Below, in pieces: positions 25,993 to 34,902 of a stretch of 64,000 bases of DNA. The DNA comes from Ruminiclostridium cellobioparum DSM 1351 = ATCC 15832 (GTDB taxonomy: Bacteria > Bacillota > Clostridia > Acetivibrionales > DSM-1351), in NCBI RefSeq assembly GCF_000621505.1, contig NZ_JHYD01000002.1:332465-396464 (forward strand). Reading direction: 5' to 3'. Below the pieces are notes generated by a model. It saw only the letters and a list, made by a program, of their open reading frames with translations. It ran no database searches and had not been told where the DNA came from. Every line of letters starts with the position of its first letter. Within the stretch, counting starts at the first letter, position 1. The position numbers were made by a program, and so were the translations under genes.

Positions 25993-27462
25993 CTAACCTC
26001 CTATCAATACGGGCACTCTGAACTCCGGGGCAAAATCTGCCTCAAAAGCTGCAGCGGCTCTGAATATTTCGCGCTCTCCAAGAGGCTTTCCAGTGAAGGA
26101 CAAGCCTATGGGAAGTCCATTTGAATCATATCCGCATGGAAGCGATATTGACGGAAGACCTGCAATATTTGCAGAGACAGTATATATATCAGCCAAATAC
26201 ATGCTTAGAGGGTCATCTGTGTTTTGCCCAAGCTTGAAGGCTGTTTCGGGAGTAGTGGGGTGCAATACCACATCATATTTTGCAAAGGCCTCATCAAAAC
26301 CCTGGCTTATTAAAGTCCTGAGCTTCAGAGCTTTTTTGTAGTAGGCGTCATAATAACCCGAAGCAAGGGCATAGGTTCCAAGTAAAATCCTTCTCTTGAC
26401 TTCACGGCCGAAACCCTCGGCCCGGGACCTGCCTATCATCTCGTTGTAAGACCGGCAGTTTTCCGCCCTGTATCCGTACTTGACACCGTCATATCTTGAC
26501 AGGTTTGAACTTGCTTCGGCGGATGACATCAGGTAATAAGCCGGGACGGCATGCTTCAGACTTGGCATGGAAAACTCCTCAACCTTTGCACCGAGCTTTT
26601 CCAGAGTTTCAACAGATTTATACAAAGCAGCTCTGACCTCACTGTTCAAACCTTCGGTTATATACTCTTTGGGAAGTCCGATTCTATAGCCTTTAATACC
26701 GCCTGCCACAGAGGCAGCATATGGAGCCTCCGGCTTATAATTTAAAGAGGTTCCGTCCCTGGGATCCTGACCGCAAATCCCATCCAATAATATGGCACAA
26801 TCCTCAACGGTTTTGCCTATGGGCCCAATCTGGTCGAGAGAGGAGGCGAAGGCCACCAGCCCGTATCTTGATACAAGGCCGTATGTAGGCTTCATACCGA
26901 CTACACCGCAAAATGCCGAGGGCTGTCTGACAGAACCGCCGGTGTCGGAACCAAGAGATCCCAATGCCAGTGAGGCTGAAACCGATGCCGCCGATCCTCC
27001 CGAGGAACCGCCGGGAACTCTTGTCAGATCGAAGGGATTTTTTGTTTTCTTAAAAGCGGAATTCTCGGTTGAACCGCCCATGGCGAATTCATCAAGATTA
27101 ACCTTTCCAAGTATTACTGCGTTTTGGGAATGAAGCTTGTTTACTGCCGTAGCCGTATATGGTGGTATGAAATCCTCAAGCATTTTTGAAGCGCAGGTGG
27201 TTTTAGTACCTTCTATACAAATATTATCTTTAATACTTAAAGGAATACCGCATAACATACCGCCATTCCCGCCGTCAATTTTCTTCTGGGCTTCCGCGGC
27301 CTGCAGCAAGGCTGTTTCTTCACATACAGACAAATAAGAATCAACTTTGCCGTCAAGAGTTTTTATTCTATTCATATATATATCAGTAAGCTCAACAGCA
27401 CTTATTTTCTTTGAATCCAGAAGGGTGCGGGCTTCTTTTATGGTCAACCTGGTAATTTCCAT
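25993..27462 (-). CDS. gatA: Aspartyl/glutamyl-tRNA amidotransferase subunit A
   Basis: 489 residues, amidase-signature enzyme that frees ammonia from glutamine. Ser-cisSer-Lys triad visible: Lys in 'CGIPLSIKDNI', 'GGSTENSAF' and 'PGGSSGGSAASVSASLA'; 'GSDTGGSVRQPSAFCG' is the signature. Nine bases separate it from gatC; AATAGGAGG ribosome site. Second gene of gatCAB. Confidence 0.97.
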   Translation of the reverse strand: MEITRLTIKEARTLLDSKKISAVELTDIYMNRIKTLDGKVDSYLSVCEETALLQAAEAQKKIDGGNGGMLCGIPLSIKDNICIEGTKTTCASKMLEDFIPPYTATAVNKLHSQNAVILGKVNLDEFAMGGSTENSAFKKTKNPFDLTRVPGGSSGGSAASVSASLALGSLGSDTGGSVRQPSAFCGVVGMKPTYGLVSRYGLVAFASSLDQIGPIGKTVEDCAILLDGICGQDPRDGTSLNYKPEAPYAASVAGGIKGYRIGLPKEYITEGLNSEVRAALYKSVETLEKLGAKVEEFSMPSLKHAVPAYYLMSSAEASSNLSRYDGVKYGYRAENCRSYNEMIGRSRAEGFGREVKRRILLGTYALASGYYDAYYKKALKLRTLISQGFDEAFAKYDVVLHPTTPETAFKLGQNTDDPLSMYLADIYTVSANIAGLPSISLPCGYDSNGLPIGLSFTGKPLGEREIFRAAAAFEADFAPEFRVPVLIGG

Positions 27463-27471
27463 TATAGCCTC

Positions 27472-27759
27472 CTATTCAATCATCTTTGGTATGGAAAAGC
27501 AATTCTCCATAGCATGTTTGGAATTGGAAAGAATTTTTTCAGTATCAAAGGGATTGCCTGCCCGGTCTTCTCTCATGTTATTGGTTACTCTGGATATATG
27601 CTCGGTTGCACCGATACTTTCGGTATCCAGATCTTTTATTGTATCCATTAAACCGATTATATCCTGCATGTCTTCGGCCAATGACTGCATCTCTTCATCA
27701 TCCAGTGAGAGTTTGGCCAAACCTGCTATATATTTAATGTAGTCATTTGTATCAGTCAT
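27472..27759 (-). CDS. gatC: Aspartyl/glutamyl-tRNA amidotransferase subunit C
   Basis: 95 residues from ATG at 27759 (preceded by GGAGGGTCCT); the in-frame ATG further upstream lies in the terminator of the leader and has no ribosome site. 'YIAGLAKLSLDDEEMQSLAEDM' is the GatC signature; it wraps GatA and GatB. First gene of the operon, behind an ANTAR-type attenuator. Confidence 0.95.
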   Translation of the reverse strand: MTDTNDYIKYIAGLAKLSLDDEEMQSLAEDMQDIIGLMDTIKDLDTESIGATEHISRVTNNMREDRAGNPFDTEKILSNSKHAMENCFSIPKMIE

Positions 27760-27825
27760 AGGACCCTCCAAATAATTGTTTTTTACTGTGCCGGATTGCA
27801 TAATATTAGTATTATACCAAAAAAT

Positions 27826-27882
27826 TAAAAAAAGCTGTACCAATCAAAAATGAATTTTTGACCGACACAGCGCCTTTGCTGT
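27826..27882 (-). promoter_or_regulatory. ANTAR-type antiterminator/terminator leader of gatCAB
   Basis: Minus strand: ACAGC-(AAAGGC)-GCTGT (27867-27882), loop with A1 and G4. Its 3' arm GCTGT starts an 18-pair terminator (27834-27871) with a two-base loop once G-U pairs are allowed, followed by eight T. Same loop sequence as glnA and glnN leaders but a different stem, which argues for selection on structure. Confidence 0.85.
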
Positions 27883-27904
27883 AAGTTATTATCAATTTAC
27901 AATA

Positions 27905-27933
27905 ATTATAATATATATCCTGCAAAAAATCAA
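27905..27933 (-). promoter_or_regulatory. Promoter of gatCAB
   Basis: Minus strand TTGATT, 17 bases, TATAAT (plus 27928-27933 and 27905-27910). It would start transcription near 27898, just before the attenuator hairpin. Confidence 0.75.
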
Positions 27934-28086
27934 TAATTTTTATTAAAGATTTTTAAGCGGGATAAGCGGTTAAAAATAGACATATATGTAGGTACAACAG
28001 ATATAATTTGAGATTTTAAATATTTTCTGGAAAGTTGATGAAATAATTTTTGCAGGATGATAGGTGCTGAAATTGCAAAAAAATAC

Positions 28087-28115
28087 TTGACTGAATTGAA
28101 ATTAATTAGTAAAAT
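28087..28115 (+). promoter_or_regulatory. Promoter of glnA
   Basis: TTGACT (28087-28092), 17 bases, TAAAAT (28110-28115), giving a leader of roughly 235 bases. Between this and the gatC promoter nothing gene-like is seen. Confidence 0.7.
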
Positions 28116-28144
28116 TATTTTGTTGAATAAAATTAATAACGGCG

Positions 28145-28204
28145 GAAACAAAGGCGTTTCTCATAATGTTTGATATTAAATTATGAGTTTCGCTTTTTTT
28201 ATTT
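28145..28204 (+). promoter_or_regulatory. ANTAR-type antiterminator/terminator leader of glnA
   Basis: GAAAC-(AAAGGC)-GTTTC (28145-28160), loop with A1 and G4. Overlapping terminator: GCG (28154-28156) and CTCATAAT (28160-28167) pair with ATTATGAG (28180-28187) and CGC (28191-28193), then TTTTTTT. The final C of the antiterminator is the first base of the terminator's main stem and the loop GC feeds its base. Confidence 0.85.
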
Positions 28205-28358
28205 TTGCTGTACTACAGCTGCTATATCTAATAACAGTATAAACACTGCAAATAATAATGAATATCCGCTGATTAACATATATTAAACTGTTTATATACA
28301 AAAAAAATATAAATATGTAAAATATAAATAAATTTAACTGTAAAGGAGAGGTGGGAAA

Positions 28359-29684
28359 ATGGCTTCAAAAAATGATCTGTTAAAGTTTGTGGAACAGAAT
28401 GATGTTAAGTTTATCAGGCTTCAATTTGCAGATATTTTCGGTAATATGAAGAACATTGCAATAACCGATCAGCAGCTTGAAAGAGCCCTTGAGGAAGGGG
28501 TTATGTTTGATGCCTCCGCTATTGCAGGCTTTTCAGAGGTGGAACAGTCCGATATGCTGCTGTTACCAGATCCGGACACATTTCAGCTTATGCCATGGAG
28601 ACCGCAGCACGGTAAGGTTGCACGCTTCATCTGCGATATCAAAAATTATGACGGCTCACAATTCCCGGGGGATCCCAGGTATATTTTGAAAAGGTCGGAA
28701 GCAAAGGCAAAACAGCTTGGCTATACATTTAATATCGGCCCCGAGTGTGAATTTTTCCTGTTCCACACTGATGCTGAAGGAAGGCCTACAAACAAAACCC
28801 ATGATGCAGCCGGTTATTGTGATCTGGCTCCCTCCGACCTGGGTGAGAACTGCAGAAGAGAGATTTGCATGGTACTTGAGGATATGGGCTTTGAAATAGA
28901 AGCTTCACATCATGAGAATGCGGCAGGGCAGCATGAAATTGATTTCAAATACAGTGATGTCATGACAGCTGCCGACAGGATAATGACATTCAAAATGGTT
29001 GTTAAAATCGTAGCACAGAGAAACGGCTTGCATGCCACATTCATGCCAAAGCCCATCTATAATTCGTACGGTTCGGGTATGCATATCAATATGTCTCTTT
29101 CGCAGAACGGAAAAAATCTGTTCAATGCAGGTGAAAACAGCATGGATATATCCGAGGTGGCAAAAATGTTCGGAGCCGGAATACTCCAGCATGCAAAGGG
29201 TATAACAGCCGTAGCCAATCCGCTGGTAAATTCCTACAAGAGATTTGTGCCCGGCTTTGAAGCACCTGTTCACATTGCATGGTCACATATGAACAGAAGT
29301 TTGCTGATGAGAATTCCTGCACCCAAGGGAGAGGCTACAAGAATCGAATTGAGAAGTCCCGACCCGTCCTGCAATCCGTATCTTACACTGGCATTATTGC
29401 TGGAAGCCGGGTTGGACGGTCTGCAGAAAAACCTGGTGATACCTGCGCCGGTTGATATCAATACCTATAATCTTGCACCTGACAGGGAAAAAGAGCTGGG
29501 TATTCAAAGACTTCCGTCAAATCTGCTGTTTGCTCTGGAAGAAATGAAAAAAGATCCTTATATAAAGGATGTTTTAGGCGAGCATATTTTCACAAAATAT
29601 ATTTCAGCAAAGGAAGCAGAGTGGGCTTCATATAACAGTATTGTGCATTCCTGGGAGATTGACCGCTATCTTTCGGCATATTAA
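28359..29684 (+). CDS. glnA: Glutamine synthetase type I
   Basis: 441 residues, the Gram-positive GSI length. 'MPKPIYNSYGSGMHINMSL', 'NPLVNSYKRFVPGFEAPVHIAWS', 'IGPECEFFLFH' and 'RIELRSPDPSCNPYLTLA' are the catalytic signatures. Makes glutamine from glutamate, ammonium and ATP. Second glutamine synthetase of the window, divergent from gatCAB-glnN. The ANTAR regulator gene is 53 bases downstream with no terminator between, so both are probably one transcript and the regulator may amplify its own synthesis. Ribosome site AAAGGAGAGG. Confidence 0.97.
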   Translation: MASKNDLLKFVEQNDVKFIRLQFADIFGNMKNIAITDQQLERALEEGVMFDASAIAGFSEVEQSDMLLLPDPDTFQLMPWRPQHGKVARFICDIKNYDGSQFPGDPRYILKRSEAKAKQLGYTFNIGPECEFFLFHTDAEGRPTNKTHDAAGYCDLAPSDLGENCRREICMVLEDMGFEIEASHHENAAGQHEIDFKYSDVMTAADRIMTFKMVVKIVAQRNGLHATFMPKPIYNSYGSGMHINMSLSQNGKNLFNAGENSMDISEVAKMFGAGILQHAKGITAVANPLVNSYKRFVPGFEAPVHIAWSHMNRSLLMRIPAPKGEATRIELRSPDPSCNPYLTLALLLEAGLDGLQKNLVIPAPVDINTYNLAPDREKELGIQRLPSNLLFALEEMKKDPYIKDVLGEHIFTKYISAKEAEWASYNSIVHSWEIDRYLSAY

Positions 29685-29737
29685 TGGGGAATCGCAACTG
29701 TTTTAAGCTTTTCCCGCTCAGATGGAGGTGATTGCCG

Positions 29738-30307
29738 GTGGGAGCAGGAGGGATTCTGATTGTGTGCAGCAGGCCTGATGTGATAAAAGAGCTACGAACC
29801 CTCATGCTGCAACAGGGATATTCGGCGGCGGAATACTCTTTATCTGCAAATGAGGCCAGACGCAAGCTTGATATGTTCGAACCAGAATTAATATTGATAA
29901 ATTCGCCTTTACAGGATGAATTAGGCATTGAACTTGTTTTGGATATAGCCGATAAAACAGATGCCGGCATAATCCTTCTGGCCAAGCACGAGCATCTGGG
30001 AGAAATGCAGTATAAACTTGAAAAAGTTGGTGCACTTATACTTCCAAAGCCTATAAACAAGACAATATTACTGCAAACGGCCAAATTTGCCGCCAATTCC
30101 CGTAAATCACTGAGAGGTCTGAAGCTTCAAAATGATGATCTGGAAAAGCGGATCAATGACAGAAAGGTCATCGAGAAAGCCAAATGGCTGCTGGTGGAAA
30201 AAATGAATATGTCTGAACCGCAGGCCCACAGGTATATTCAGAAACGGGCAATGGATACGAGAGTATCTCAGGTTAAAGTTGCGGAAGAGATACTGTCAAG
30301 TTATTAA
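29738..30307 (+). CDS. ANTAR-domain RNA-binding antiterminator with pseudo-receiver
   Basis: 189 residues, GTG start chosen because GGAGGTGA sits six bases upstream. Residues 1-125 have a receiver fold, but the phospho-acceptor position is Asn55 ('LILINSP') and the N-terminal acidic pair is missing, so phosphorylation is not expected. A short coiled coil leads to the C-terminal ANTAR domain (about 130-189): 'DRKVIEKAKWLLVEKMNMSEPQAHRYIQ' and 'RAMDTRVSQVKVAEEIL'. NasT/EutV/NasR-type ANTAR proteins bind paired hairpins and prevent termination. Four suitable leaders lie in this window. The signal may be glutamine synthetase or P-II rather than a kinase; that is inference. Confidence 0.92.
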   Translation: MGAGGILIVCSRPDVIKELRTLMLQQGYSAAEYSLSANEARRKLDMFEPELILINSPLQDELGIELVLDIADKTDAGIILLAKHEHLGEMQYKLEKVGALILPKPINKTILLQTAKFAANSRKSLRGLKLQNDDLEKRINDRKVIEKAKWLLVEKMNMSEPQAHRYIQKRAMDTRVSQVKVAEEILSSY

Positions 30308-30339
30308 TATACAGTAAATATATAAAACATTATTTATAG

Positions 30340-31386
30340 AGTCAAATTATATTTGATGAAGTTCAAGAAGTACCAAACGCTTTAAAATCATTAAAATATT
30401 TTAATGAAAATGCCCCTGAATACAATATTGTGGCGGCCGGAAGCCTGCTTGGCGTTGCTCTTCATCCCGGGACTTCCTTCCCTGTTGGCAAGGTGGAATT
30501 TTTAGACCTTTATCCGCTTAACTTCACCGAGTTTCTTATGGCTACGGGAAAGGAACAGTTTGTAGAGCTCCTGCAAAAAGGTGATTTTGCCATGATAACA
30601 AGCTTTAAGACAAAATATATTGATGCCTTGAAGCACTATTATTTCGTTGGCGGTATGCCGGAGGTGGTTTTTCACTTCTCCCTGGACAACGACTTCAACA
30701 AGGTTCGTGAAATACAAAAAAGAATACTTGACGCATATGAGCAGGATTTTTCAAAACACGCTCCAAATGAGGCTGTCCCCCGTATCCGTTTGCTATGGAA
30801 CAGTATTCCGGTACAGCTTGCAAAAGAAAATAAGAAATTTGTATATGGCCTTGTCAAAGAAGGGGCAAGAGCAAGGGAATATGAGCTTGCCATGCAATGG
30901 CTGATTGACTGCGGCCTTGTAACCAAGGTCTCACGAATTTCAAAGCCCGCCCTGCCTCTTAAAGCATATGAGGACTTAAAGGCTTTTAAACTGTTTATGG
31001 TTGATGTAGGGCTATTATCGTGCATGTCCAGGCTGAATCCTCAGACTTTGCTCAAGGGAAATGCGCTTTTTGAAGAATTCAAAGGAGCATTGACTGAACA
31101 GTATGTACTCCAACAGCTAAAAGGCTTAAGAGAGATAGACACCTATTATTGGGCCAATAACCGGGGTAATTCGGAAATCGACTTTGTAATAGATAATGTA
31201 AATGCAATTGTCCCCATAGAGGTAAAAGCTGAAACCAACCTTAAGGCGAAAAGCTTGAAAACCTATAAGGAAATGTTTTCTCCCGCAGTTTCCATACGGG
31301 CTTCCATGAGTGACTACAAAAAGGAAGATTGGCTTGTTAACATGCCTCTGTATGCGATACCTATGTTATTAAGCCAGATAAAATAA
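30340..31386 (+). pseudogene. AAA ATPase of the DUF4143 family, lacking its N-terminal P-loop part
   Basis: The frame opens right after TAG at 30337 and begins inside the ATPase domain at the Walker B region ('QIIFDEVQEVPNAL'), so the Walker A half (about 70-90 residues) is gone. The rest is intact: sensor 'AAGSLLGVALH', 'FLDLYPLNFTEFL', and the C-terminal nuclease-like DUF4143 domain ('YYWANNRGNSEIDFVI', 'VPIEVKAE'). No ribosome site at the likely GTG 30430. I read it as a remnant left by a deletion that brought it behind the ANTAR gene; a short C-terminal protein could still be made. Confidence 0.8.
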
Positions 31387-31410
31387 ATTCTATTTTAGGA
31401 GAAGATATTT

Positions 31411-31500
31411 ATGGTCACAATCAAGAAAAACGAGCCAAAAGACACCTTTTATACTCACTACCCTACACCTCTTGATTTAACATTTCATATGCAACCTTAA
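31411..31500 (+). CDS. Possible 29-residue peptide or gene remnant
   Basis: ATG 8-9 bases after TTAGGAGAAG, then 29 codons ('MVTIKKNEPKDTF' start). Its last 38 bases overlap the 3' end of the convergent helicase gene. No match recognised. More likely the stump of a gene cut when the region was rearranged than a working gene. Confidence 0.3.
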   Translation: MVTIKKNEPKDTFYTHYPTPLDLTFHMQP

Positions 31501-34500
31501 AATTCTCTTCATCCTTCCATAAGGCTGCATCTCCCACAATCAACAACCTATACATGGCTCTTGTCGCTGCAACATTCAGCAGATTCGGTTTTCTTGAAGC
31601 CCACTGTATTGCACCGCAGCCTTTCAAATCCGAATCTACGCCCAGACATAAGATAACCATTTTAGTTTCTTTTCCCTGGAAGGTGTGAACGGTTCCAATA
31701 CTTGACCGGATCCAATAATAAAGCCGGTTTTTGTTAATATATATCGCTTTGCTTTCCAAATCCCCTGACAGATTCTCGTAAAACAGTTTCAGCAGTTCAT
31801 TTTTTACAGTAACAAAGGGTGTGATTACATATATGCTTGGAAAGTCGCTATTCGATTCCAGGAACGCTTTTAATACAATTTTATATACTAATTTCCCTTG
31901 CTTTTCAACATAGTGTGGCTTGTCCGATTTACCTCCAATATTCAGCCATTGGCTTTTAGGAATTATGAAGTCTTCTGTCTCCGGTCTGGTGGCACAAATC
32001 ATTTTTTGTCTATAAGCTATGGTGTTGGCGATTTCAAACATCGGAGAAATACATCTTCTATGTACCCTAAGCGGACAGCCAACCCATAGGCTGCCTCTTT
32101 TTGTTCCATAGGGATTAACCTTATCACCCAATACCTGAATGGACAGTTCCTTATCCGTAAATTTCAAAGGTACGGAGTATAATTCGCTGAACCGCTTCAA
32201 TACACAGTTTGGGGTTGTAACAACAGGTTCTATTTGTAGAGGGTCGCCTATAATTAAAGTTCTTTTTGCCCTCCAGATAGCACCTGCCGCAGATTGGGGA
32301 GTACCCTGCCCAGCTTCGTCAATCATTAACCATGCAATTTCTTCCCGTCCGATATGTTTCAACAGCCTTGAAATGGAAGCAAAGGTTGTAGAAATAACAG
32401 GTACAAGAAGGAAAAAGCTCTGGAACAGCTCGCTTGCATAAGCTTTTTCGTCTTCGTGAGACAGCTTTCTTTTCAAGAGATTATAAAACAGATTCATGTT
32501 ATGGGTTCTTATTGCTTCCGAGTTCAGGGCAAAAGCCTTATGCAGCTGCATTGCCTCTAAAAACAGCTGTTCCCTGAGTTCATTAAATTCATTATAGGTC
32601 CATGGACAATTAATCTGTGCGTTCTGATTATTCTCAAAATCACGCCAATAATCAGCATCAGGGAAATTTACTCCCAATAGTTTTTTCGCCTCGTCAAGAA
32701 CCTCTTCAACACGTTTTAGTCTGGCATGACTGCTTTCAATAGCCTCAACGATACCTTTATAAGCTTTTTCATGCTTCCTTCGGATATCCTCGGCAACTAT
32801 TAATTCTTCATTCAACTCCGAGAATAACCTGAGCTTTTGTGTCTGCCTGTTTTCAGCCTCTTCCACATCGGCAAACAGTTTTTTAGACTTTGGAAGAAAC
32901 GGAAGGCATTTATGATACCATTTAACCCTTGATTTATAAATTCCAACCTCTGCAGAAAGTTTCTCAAGCTGGGTTTCAACTATTTCTATACGTTTTTTGA
33001 TGGTTAATTCATTTTCGGAAGCCTCTCTTAAATCCATCCCACTTTTGGTTTGCTGCTGTTTCAGTTCCCGGATTTCAATGTCTATGATTTCCTTTAGCTT
33101 AAGATTCTCATTATAGCTCTCAAGCCTATCCCTTTCTGCCACCGTCTTACCGAGTTTTTCATTAAAATTCTGTACAGCCTTTTCCCACGAAAGTACTTTA
33201 AGCTTCTTATCTTGTAAAAGCTTTCTCATGGATTTATTCTTTTCGCTTTTGTCAAACACATCCCAGAATCCATTTGAGAAATCATTACAATTCTTTGTGT
33301 TACCCAATACTGCCGAAATAAAAGCCCAGCATTTTTTTCTTATCTTTTTTTCAAAGGCGTAGTTCGCTTGTTTTGAAAAATAATGGTACTTTTCCTGGTT
33401 GTATTTTTGAGGAATGGCTTTCTCCACCGGAAGTTCCTGGGTTATATTCTGAACAGCACCGTTATTATTGCTTGCGATAATTATCCCATAGTCGCGGAAT
33501 TCTTCCTTTAAGTGATGGATTCTCAGAAATTCATAGCCCGGGAGCTTAACAAGTTCCCCTTTTATAAAAGCATCATCAGGATGTTTTAATTTTGACAGTT
33601 TACATGCACGGTCAACGATAATTGATGCAATAACATCTCTGAGAAGGGTGGTTTTCCCTGTACCGGGAGGCCCGTTTACGCTAAATAGTCCAAGTTCATC
33701 TGCAACCTGACTTCTCGAAAGGTTGACAGCCACCTGCTGCATTAAGCTGAGGCTGTTGTTGCTGGGCCACCTGCCGAGAGGATAATTTCTTGGAGAGAGT
33801 ACTTCCTTTATTCTAGAAACATCATTTTCAATGTCTATTTCTTTTTTCTCCGGATTACCCAAAATAAAATTGGAAAACCCTTTTCCAAAATTTCCGGCTT
33901 TCACTTCTCCTATGAGTTTTTCAATATCACGTGCATAGAAGCTGTTCAAAAGCTCATTTTTCTTTGCCAATTCTTCATCCAAATCGAAGGGTTCTTCCTC
34001 TTCAACTTCTTCAGCCTCGGCAGAATCCTTAGACTCCAGGGTTTCAAGAACTTCTTCTACAGGAACTTCAAATTTCTGACCATTGGCATCCCTTTTTATT
34101 TTTCTCTCATCAATATATAGCCAGGCATCGCAAAATGGTACATCCCATCCCAATTTGTCAGCAATGCTCTTTTTTATGCCTTCAAAAGTTTCGTAATCCA
34201 TTTCTCCATCAGGACAGGCGATTTGGGCAATGATCGGATCTTCAAACTTTTTAAAATCCTCCTGCCATTCATCACTCCACTGATCATGAATGATTTTTCC
34301 GACAGCCCAGGGCAGAGCCGAAATTCTAAAAGAATTGGGGCAGTATTCAATGTTATTATTCAGTTTAAAAGTACATATACAGCTGAAGTTAGGATTGTCT
34401 TCCGGCTTTTTATCCTTACCAAATTTGGTTTCAATGATTTCAGTTGTCACATCCATCCTGAAAACGCCCAGATATACAGTGTAAACGCGTTCATAGTCCA

Positions 34501-34639
34501 CTTCTTCATTCCATGGCAGACATAAATCGTTTAGTATTGCTATCCGTCGAAAGTTTTCACTGTTTATTTCATCAGGCTCATATGGACTGAAATGCTCAAT
34601 CTTATGCCAATACTTTAATATATTTTGAATTTCAAGCAT
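31463..34639 (-). CDS. Large superfamily 1 helicase/ATPase (AAA_11/AAA_12 type)
   Basis: 1058 residues. N-terminal region of about 280 residues of unknown fold ending in an acidic stretch, P-loop 'NGPPGTGKTTLL' near residue 322, a long charged coiled-coil insertion (about 480-690), Walker B 'WLMIDEAGQGTPQSAAGA' near 770, motif III 'LIIGDPLQIEPV', and C-terminal 'TVHTFQGKETKMVILCLG' and 'NLLNVAATRAMYRLLIVG' near 985-1030. It resembles Upf1/Dna2-like SF1 proteins. Lone gene beside an ATPase remnant; such long SF1 helicases occur in phage-defence loci but no partner effector is present, so DNA/RNA processing is equally possible. Confidence 0.85.
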   Translation of the reverse strand: MLEIQNILKYWHKIEHFSPYEPDEINSENFRRIAILNDLCLPWNEEVDYERVYTVYLGVFRMDVTTEIIETKFGKDKKPEDNPNFSCICTFKLNNNIEYCPNSFRISALPWAVGKIIHDQWSDEWQEDFKKFEDPIIAQIACPDGEMDYETFEGIKKSIADKLGWDVPFCDAWLYIDERKIKRDANGQKFEVPVEEVLETLESKDSAEAEEVEEEEPFDLDEELAKKNELLNSFYARDIEKLIGEVKAGNFGKGFSNFILGNPEKKEIDIENDVSRIKEVLSPRNYPLGRWPSNNSLSLMQQVAVNLSRSQVADELGLFSVNGPPGTGKTTLLRDVIASIIVDRACKLSKLKHPDDAFIKGELVKLPGYEFLRIHHLKEEFRDYGIIIASNNNGAVQNITQELPVEKAIPQKYNQEKYHYFSKQANYAFEKKIRKKCWAFISAVLGNTKNCNDFSNGFWDVFDKSEKNKSMRKLLQDKKLKVLSWEKAVQNFNEKLGKTVAERDRLESYNENLKLKEIIDIEIRELKQQQTKSGMDLREASENELTIKKRIEIVETQLEKLSAEVGIYKSRVKWYHKCLPFLPKSKKLFADVEEAENRQTQKLRLFSELNEELIVAEDIRRKHEKAYKGIVEAIESSHARLKRVEEVLDEAKKLLGVNFPDADYWRDFENNQNAQINCPWTYNEFNELREQLFLEAMQLHKAFALNSEAIRTHNMNLFYNLLKRKLSHEDEKAYASELFQSFFLLVPVISTTFASISRLLKHIGREEIAWLMIDEAGQGTPQSAAGAIWRAKRTLIIGDPLQIEPVVTTPNCVLKRFSELYSVPLKFTDKELSIQVLGDKVNPYGTKRGSLWVGCPLRVHRRCISPMFEIANTIAYRQKMICATRPETEDFIIPKSQWLNIGGKSDKPHYVEKQGKLVYKIVLKAFLESNSDFPSIYVITPFVTVKNELLKLFYENLSGDLESKAIYINKNRLYYWIRSSIGTVHTFQGKETKMVILCLGVDSDLKGCGAIQWASRKPNLLNVAATRAMYRLLIVGDAALWKDEENFKVAYEMLNQEV

Positions 34640-34724
34640 TACTGTTATCTCCGCTTATATTTTATTGTCGCTAATATTCTTTTTATACAGAATATTCTAA
34701 CATAACCTAATATTGTTTGTTAAT

Positions 34725-34804
34725 AAAAGAAACGAAAGTATTTTCCTTCGTTTCTTTTATTTATCCAAAAGGTGTGTGGGGAACCTCCGTTACACACCTT
34801 TATA
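34725..34804. terminator. Two hairpins between convergent/divergent units near 34.75 kb
   Basis: AAAAGAAACGAA (34725-34736) / TTCGTTTCTTTT (34747-34758), and GGTGTGT / ACACACC (about 34770-34800) flanked by AAA and TTT. The second probably ends the agmatinase transcript on the minus strand. Confidence 0.65.
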
Positions 34805-34902
34805 AAGCCTATCAGGATTATTGCTGTGAAACAGGGCAGCAAACCGAAGCACTGGCTGTATTTGGCGTACTATCTCAAAGAAATTTCTAAATTTGGAGCG
34901 TC

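Noticed and set aside
27930..28151. Minus-strand frame of 73 codons between gatC and glnA
   Set aside because: AT-rich, composed of the promoter and leader region of two divergent genes, no ribosome site.
30340..34639. Defence island
   Set aside because: Only one intact gene (the helicase) and one remnant; no nuclease, methyltransferase, toxin or CRISPR array next to them.
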